Part shown: positions 58,546-64,000 of the stretch, one piece after another
Numbering within the stretch: the first letter of the stretch is position 1
Layout: each line of letters starts with the position of its first letter
Source: Pascua guehoae
Taxonomy: Eukaryota; Basidiomycota; Tremellomycetes; Trichosporonales; Trichosporonaceae
Assembly: GCA_001600415.1 (NCBI GenBank)
Contig: BCJX01000016.1
Span: forward strand, 808,646 to 872,645
Direction: 5' to 3'
Length of the DNA: 64,000 nt
Program-made: the position numbers and the translations under genes
Notes under the pieces: model-generated
Databases searched by the model: none
The model's input: only the letters and a program-made list of their open reading frames with translations
What the model was told of the DNA's origin: nothing

Positions 58546-60554
58546 ATGGTGATGACTCCCATGTTTCCCTTCATCCTCGCTACTGCTCTCTGTCCGTGGG
58601 TCGTAACCGGACAGACCCAATCCTTCGCACCCAACCTTTTCTTCAATTGGACTACCAGCGTCGTCGACGTCGTCAACAACTGGTTCCCCGCGGTCCCAGA
58701 CGAATTCGGCAACAGAACGTCTGCCTATTTGCAGTGGAACGTCACGTTTGACGGGTCACCATGGGCAAACTACGTTCCGGGAATGGTTGGTATGGGGTCG
58801 GCATCAGCTACTGCTGGGAACTCTATCCTCCCGTCGTTCACCTACAATATGACGGGAGCTCCTCCTCCGTGGAATCCCGTGTCTAATCCTATCCCATGGC
58901 ACTCGAACGCTTCGCTCTCGGCAACTGTACCGTCGACCGGGTGGTATCTTCGGGGCGCATGGCGACATACGATTGACGGAACCGACCCGTCCATAACTCC
59001 CAACGAGTACCAAGCGGATGATAGTGGGTTCCCTGGGAATACCGCCGAACCGGGGGACCAAGTTCTTAACGTCACGGGGCTGGTTTGGCGCTCACATGAA
59101 TACGATTTCGTTGCCATGCTCGGCAACTACACTGTCCAATCAATAACGTACGCTCTGGGAATGAAGACTGAAGCGTAAGCTCTCGAGAGCCATGTGTTGT
59201 GGTCTGACACTAGGCCCTCGTTTGAGGACGTACAGACCAGTGTGGAATACGCCATCCTGGACGATGGGTCGATTAACCCGGCGATGGGCGCCGACGCCTG
59301 GAGTGCCTCAGCTACCGTGGGCTGGAATGTGTCAACGACCATTGGCGGTGTAGGTACGTCTCTTTACGACATGTCGGTGGGAGTGTGGACCCTAACAGTC
59401 AGGCGGTCAGGAGCCGATTTACTACCCTCGGATTGCGTCAACCCATTCTCCAGAGGAAATAACATCAGCGCATGCCTCAGTATCCATCCCTCCAAGTACG
59501 GCCTTCCTCGTCGTGAACGGGACGGTGGGTCCCGACCACCAAGAGTGCGCGTTCCTGACGGACCCACCTTATCCAGAGGGGCCAAGGGGGTATACCCAAT
59601 TTGGAACCTACAACTTTTGGGTCTCGCCTGCCATACTCTTCTTCGTTACACTTGACCCGGCCCAGAACTATTCCATGGAAATATCATGTGGCGGTTCAGC
59701 GGGAATTCATAGTGTGACATACTATTCAAGCCTCTTGTGGGTACAGTACAGTGTCCGTGAACAAAAGTTAGCTGACATTTCAAGCAACACCACCACTACC
59801 CCCAACGGCACGACAGCGGATGATGGCGACACATCGACTAGCGTCCAAACACCAAGCGCGTCTCCAGAGTCCCCCGCGCCCAAACTTGGACCCATTCTGG
59901 GCGGTGTTGTCGTAGCGTTCCATACCCTGTCGCTAACGTGCTCGCAGATTGGCGGCGTTGGTGGAGCCATTTTGGTTGGTGGGCTCATCTTGCTGTATCT
60001 CCGCGCGAGCAGGAACCGCTCTCGTGTGGCCGACCGCGGGACGTTCGAAGTGGACGAGGACGGCGCCCAAAAGCTATCGCCTTACGTCATTACTGGAGGA
60101 GGAAGCGAGAGCACGGACGGTCTCGGGTACACACGCGGTCAGATGGGGTTGGATTAGTAAGTGGACTTCACAGTAATGGACGAGGTCGATTGCTCATCGT
60201 AGTCCACTACCAAGCCCGAAATCGTCGGCAGTGTCTCCAAGGACACCACGGACGCCAAGGACACCAAGGACACCGGTAACGGCCACCAGCTCGTCGTCGA
60301 CGCCCCTCTCGCCCTTGGACCAGATAAAGTCCAGCATTCTCTCCAATCTTCCCGGGGGCCGCTCACAGAGGGGACAAGACTTTATGCAGCACGAGGACGC
60401 TGGTGTTGTCGAGATCGACCAGATTCCCCCAAGCTACAATCCTCAGTGGCTATCGCCAACGACCCCTCAGGCCGGGCCATCGACAGGGTCCTCGACTGCG
60501 TCTTCGACGGGATATTCGACACCGGCCGCCGCTGGACCCTCCAGCGGGCAGTAG
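58546..60554 (+). CDS. Single-pass cell-surface membrane protein
   Basis: A signal peptide (MVMTPMFPFILATALCPWVV) is followed by a large extracellular region with many N-glycosylation sequons (NWT, NRT, NVT, NMT, NAS, NYT, NGT, NYS) and few cysteines. It is built of beta-like blocks such as WNVTFDGSPW and GWYLRGAWRHTIDG. A Thr/Ser-rich stalk (SSNTTTTPNGTTADDGDTST) leads to a transmembrane helix, GGVGGAILVGGLILLYL, with a basic stop-transfer RASRNRSR. The cytosolic tail has a PRTPRTPRTPRTP repeat and a conserved-looking EIDQIPPSYNPQW before a Ser/Thr/Gly-rich end. Introns near 59.18, 59.36, 59.91 and 60.16 kb restore this plan, about 610 residues in all. A sensor or wall-linked receptor is possible. 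The PPSY motif might bind WW-domain proteins. Confidence 0.78.
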
Positions 60555-61215
60555 CTAGTCAACGCCCTCAGGCACTGGATACCGCACAACGAAGGACGGA
60601 AATGTGCTCAGATGCCCTCCTCCGCTGTCACCCCTCGACACTCGCCGACACCTCGCTTTTCCACCAGTAAGAATTCAAATACCCCGATGCTGGCGCCGCT
60701 GAAGGCGGCGGGTAGCGTCTTACAAATAATTCACCGTAATGCCACGAAATTACGCCTCGATCTGTGAGCCTGCCACGCGGGGCTGGCAGGAGTAGCAGAC
60801 GTAGAAACTAGGTTGTGGTGCATGCGGCGTAAGGGAGGCCAGAGAAGCTCACTTGGTGCTTGAATTGTCTGCTCTCCATATTGACGAGACTGTGGGTCGC
60901 CTGCCCTTGGAGCACTTAATGGTGCTCTGTTCCAACGACTAGGAGTGAAGCTGTCACGAGTTCATTTCTATTGTCTATACCAACAGAGGTGTGCAGTTTG
61001 GCGTGTTTTTCGAGCCACCTTGTGACGTAGTAGATATTGATTGCTCGGAGCTCCACCTTGTCCACTGACTTAACTGTCACCATTGAGAGGCAGGGGACCG
61101 TACATGGTGTGTGGTAGTGATGCGCGTGAACGCGGGGGGCGGCGGAGGGAGGGGGGGTGAGGGAGAAATGTACATGGTGATATGGTAATTGTGGCGCGGC
61201 AGCGTGCGGGACTGT
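60555..61215. other. Convergent intergenic spacer, 0.66 kb
   Basis: Short frames only. A small GC hairpin (GGCGCCGCTGAAGGCGGCG near 60692) lies about 140 bp downstream of the surface-protein stop; it lacks the linker and second arm of the foldback families. Confidence 0.4.
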
Positions 61216-62769
61216 TCAATGTCGCCACAACGCTTGGGGAGGTGCACCGGGACCCGTGCGTTTGCATTGGGGGGGGACGCGAGGTTGAGATGGTCCGGGC
61301 GTCGCATTGTAGCCAGTGTGCGCAGCGGGTGGTGGGTAGGAGGAGGGGTTGGTACGCAGCGGGGAGGGTGGATGGCGAGGCTCAGCGAGTCCGATCCTGC
61401 GCTTTTTGGAATCGTCAAAAATGCAGTAGAACTTTCTGAGGAATGTGAGGCCAAAAATCCAGTCGTCTCTGGGCTATTAGCATGTAACAGTATACTTTGC
61501 CAAAGGTGTCCACGCACTCGTTGTACGGTATGATTAGACAGTCGCCTTCTGGTGTTCGAAGATCATTCAACGCGACGACGAATTGGAATCCCCCGAGGCG
61601 AAAGGCGATTGCTCTGTCTGTGGGTGGAATACTCCAAATGTCATCGGTTCCCTTGCTTGCATTGGGGATAACACGCAGCATGGCATCCACAAAGCGCTTT
61701 GGGCCAAAAATCGCCCCACTCCCCGTGTCGAGGCAGGCTTGTTTCTTGAGTTTAACTTCCGTTTGCTTCTGGGGGTCGATAAACGTAATGGCTGTGAACG
61801 ATACTATCCACTCGTCTGCCGGTTCGTCCTCGGCGGAGGGAAGGACGTCCAGCCAGCGAATTAATTTCGTGTCGAGGTTGGCGATTCTGTCCACATCATA
61901 TCCTCTGTCGGCATGAGTACGAGTCGGTAGACGGGCCCACTTACCCGATCATAAGCTCACCCCCCTTGTCGGGACCTGGCTCCAAGAACTCAAAGTGATG
62001 ATAAAAGTAGATGGAAAACATTCGCTTTCCGCCCACCCTTTTCGCCACTTGACACCAGAGGGGGTCTTGAGCATCATTTCGACGACCGGAAATCTTTCTC
62101 CAACACATTCCCATAATGCCACTGATCTTGCGGCCAGTTGAATCTAGGCTGTGGGTAATCTCCTCTGAAAGTCAGTTCCCAAAAAGAGCGGTGAGTGCTT
62201 ACCGAACCGTAGATTGTCTATTTGTTCACCTCCCATGATGATACTGTCCGTGGCAGAGAAACCCCAGCTGTCTTCCTCGTCAACGAAGGGGTGAAGGTTG
62301 ATGTTATTCGGAACCCGATGAGACGTGTACCGGTCTCCAGACAGAGCCGGGTCGTATAGGCTGTCGCGGTCCGTCGGGACTTGGTATGCGACAGTTTGTT
62401 TGCACTTCTTGTATGCGGTACCTGGGAGGTTGATTTTGGGTTGGCTTGGGTCCGTTTGATCGCGGCTGGCGAAAACGCAGTCGTGTCGGAATAAAAGGAG
62501 GTGAATAGAACCGGTGTCGACGACCACATTGAACGGATTGGGGTGGCCTTTGACATGTATCTTGGCGGTGAGGCAGCCCGTATCTGGGAGGTGTAGACTA
62601 CAATGAGAACAGCACTCATATTCTGTACTCACTCAGCCAAGGGCCTGGTGCCATTCTTTCGCTGTGTAGAATGAAGCAATCCTTTTGAAGTGAGACCACC
62701 CCCCACGTCTGTGAGGGTTAAAGGAAGAGTTACGTGAGGCGGCTTGGTGTTCTGTTTGCGGAAAGGCAT
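61216..62769 (-). CDS. Pepsin-like aspartic protease without a visible signal peptide
   Basis: Six exons give a family A1 protease. The N-terminus MPFRKQNTKPPHVTLPLTL is basic and not a signal peptide. The first catalytic motif is FNVVVDTGSIHLLL, and the flap region follows in the next exon. GRKISGIMGMCWRKISG matches the pepsin DGIxGL site but lacks its Asp. Then come MFSIYFYHHFEF, GGELMIGGYD, and the second catalytic motif KKQACLDTGSGAIFGPK. After a 49-nt intron (GTGCGT...GCCCAG) the C-terminus reads DDWIFGLTFLRKFYCIFDDS and KKRRIGLA, then a Pro-rich tail to the stop at 61216. Translating across that intron would give a false shorter end. An upstream in-frame ATG (62823) adds 18 residues but no signal peptide. 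Both catalytic Asp are present; location is uncertain. Confidence 0.83.
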
Positions 62770-63441
62770 ATCGAGGGGATGTGATGGCGCATGAAAAGAT
62801 GAACCCTCGTTTATGTATGGCATGGGGGTGGTGGATGTGCCGCGTAATATCCTACATGGGTCATATGGGGAGCAAGCAGTGGCAGCTTACAGCTTACCGC
62901 CTTCTGAAACCTGACAACCGGTGTTTGTCCACGACGGAACACGCGAGGTGATACCTTGATGCACTCCTTTGCCCTTATCTCCCCACTTCAGTATCGTTTC
63001 TTCTCCGCGTTCCAGTTGATGGGGTCATGTTTCACGGTATTCAAGCTGGGTTAACCTGTACGGATTGTTAGGAGGGGGGCCGGGGGCGCAGGGTCACATA
63101 TGTACGGGACTAGTGGTACGTTTTGCCAGTCGCCCACCGGGAGGCGACTGGCTTTGGTTGTAAAAGGTAGTGAGGGAGGGGCCCCAGGGGCCCCCCCCCC
63201 CCGGTCAAAACGTTTCGTCTCCTGTCTCCCTTGTGTTTTGCGTCACCCTTGCTTGTGTTTCACAATTAATCACGTGATCCACTCCGCCCATACCCCTCCC
63301 ACTCTCTGCCTGGTCGCGACTCCGCAGTATCCACCCATCCATCCTTCTCCCTCTTGTCCATCTATCACTCGCTGCGACAACCCACAAGTCCTTCCCATCC
63401 AACTACCTGCACGCTAGGCAACCTTCACAGCAGTCAACACC
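62770..63441. promoter_or_regulatory. Divergent spacer with an inverted type 1 foldback
   Basis: Lies between starts at 62769 (minus) and 63442 (plus). The foldback at 63105-63202 is listed separately. The last 150 bases before 63442 are CT-rich on the coding strand of the F-box gene. Confidence 0.5.
63105..63202 (-). repeat. Type 1 foldback repeat (inverted), best-preserved second copy
   Basis: GGGACTAGTGGTACGTTTTG leads into GCCAGTCGCCCACCGGGAGG plus CGACTGGC, then a linker, TGAGGGAGGGGCCCCAGGGG and a C-run. Its reverse complement matches the 31341-31443 copy almost base for base over both hairpins and into the flank. Confidence 0.8.
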
Positions 63442-64000
63442 ATGTCTCTGCTGTCATTGCCCGAACACGTACGGTCTACACCAACATGGCTTTGCTAACT
63501 GTACCAGCTCCATGCTCAGATTCTAACTGCGATTGGGCTCGACGACATAGCACAGCTGGTGTCAATGGCACAGACGTGCAAGTCATTCCACCACCTTATT
63601 TATGTGAGCATCTTTGGATGGTGCGTTCCACCTTCTGACGCCGTCGCACAGCACCAGCAAAGTGTCTGGAAAGCACTGCACCTCGCTCATTACGATGACC
63701 CGCGCCTCGCGTGCGCATTCCCCCACTCGCGCTCTGAGATTGACTGGCGCAAACGAGTTGTCGACCGGCACCGTGTCCTCAGGCTGTTCCAGAACCCCAC
63801 ACAGTTTCTGGGCTTCGACATGGACGAAAACGTGAGGTACCATTGGACAAGGAGAGTGTGCTTACCACCAGCGCGAATGGGCACCGGTCGTTTTTCCAAC
63901 ACTCCTCGACATGTACTACGACCTGCCTCCTCTTGGGACACCGTCTCTCAACGTTCCCATACTGGAACGTATAGCCGACCAGGAAGAGTACGTGTGGATG
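63442..64000 (+). CDS. F-box protein, 3' end beyond the window
   Basis: Exon 1 encodes MSLLSLPEH; a GTACGG...TACCAG intron with a GCTAACT branch leads to LHAQILTAIGLDDIAQLVSM and AQTCKSFHHLIY, then after a second intron HQQSVWKALHLAHYDDPRLA. Together this is a good F-box (LPxxLxxxI...L..L...A.TCKSF...W) at residues 5-55. The next exons read WRKRVVDRHRVLRLFQNP and EWAPVVFPTLLDMYYDLPPL, and the frame is still open at the window edge. This is a more canonical box than those in the 3-12 kb array and has no array-type C-terminal block in view. It likely serves as an SCF ubiquitin ligase adaptor; the C-terminal substrate domain is unseen. Confidence 0.75.

Noticed and set aside
60685..60715. GC hairpin downstream of the surface-protein gene as another foldback copy
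   Set aside because: A single short stem without the linker or second arm that define types 1 and 2.

Overview
The window looks like nuclear DNA of a basidiomycete yeast, most likely a Tremellomycete and plausibly of the order Trichosporonales. It is GC-rich. Almost every gene is broken by short GT-AG introns (about 36 to 90 nt, many with a CTAAC-like branch site). Both tRNA genes carry introns, and promoters contain long pyrimidine-rich tracts on the coding strand. The order-level placement is an inference from gene content and gene structure, not from a database match. I find about 24 protein genes, two tRNA genes, several non-coding repeat families and no ribosomal RNA, CRISPR array or complete transposon.

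Layout. 0-2.5 kb: a membrane-anchored HODM/DUF3445 haem protein. 3.2-12.5 kb: a same-strand array of F-box-like paralogues with a shared layout (very short first exon, then a phase-1 intron). Two of them, the 7.4-8.6 and 6.3-7.4 kb units, appear to be joined through a 42-nt intron into one double-length protein. 14.7-15.5 kb: a small unknown gene. 16.3-20.4 kb: a divergent myosin motor. 21.7-22.4 kb: a proline-rich protein with a cysteine-rich tail. 22.4-25.4 kb: a gene-poor stretch with a TA-flanked MITE-like element and decayed tandem repeats. 25.4-29.2 kb: two small GPI-anchor-type cysteine-rich surface proteins flanking tRNA-Ile and tRNA-Asn. 29.9-31.1 kb: a DUF7918-like gene. 31.6-33.1 kb: a secreted aspartic protease. 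33.7-35.7 kb: a cytochrome P450. 37.4-38.9 kb: an APH/ACAD10-11-like kinase-fold protein. 39.8-41.5 kb: a JEN-type carboxylate transporter. 43.4-43.9 kb: a small protein built from two copies of one unit. 45.0-45.3 kb: a small secreted cysteine-rich protein whose start codon is split by an intron. 46.4-47.6 kb: an intronless conserved-looking unknown, divergent from a GH1 beta-glucosidase (48.0-50.1 kb). 50.7-51.6 kb: a secreted unknown. 52.3-55.5 kb: two short-chain dehydrogenases. 55.8-57.6 kb: an unknown. 58.5-60.6 kb: a single-pass cell-surface protein. 61.2-62.8 kb: a second aspartic protease without a visible signal peptide. 63.4 kb to the edge: an F-box protein that runs off the window.

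Themes. Many genes serve nutrient capture and the cell surface: carboxylate uptake, beta-glucoside cleavage, proteolysis, GPI-type and transmembrane surface proteins, redox enzymes. The intergenic space carries two families of foldback repeats, each built of two adjacent GC-rich hairpins, in at least eight places and in both orientations, and one TA-flanked MITE-like family in two places. These dispersed structured repeats, the F-box-like array with its apparent fusion, and the split start codon are the least ordinary features. Exon boundaries were read by eye from splice signals and reading frame. Domains are reliable where motifs are named; exact ends of small exons are less so.
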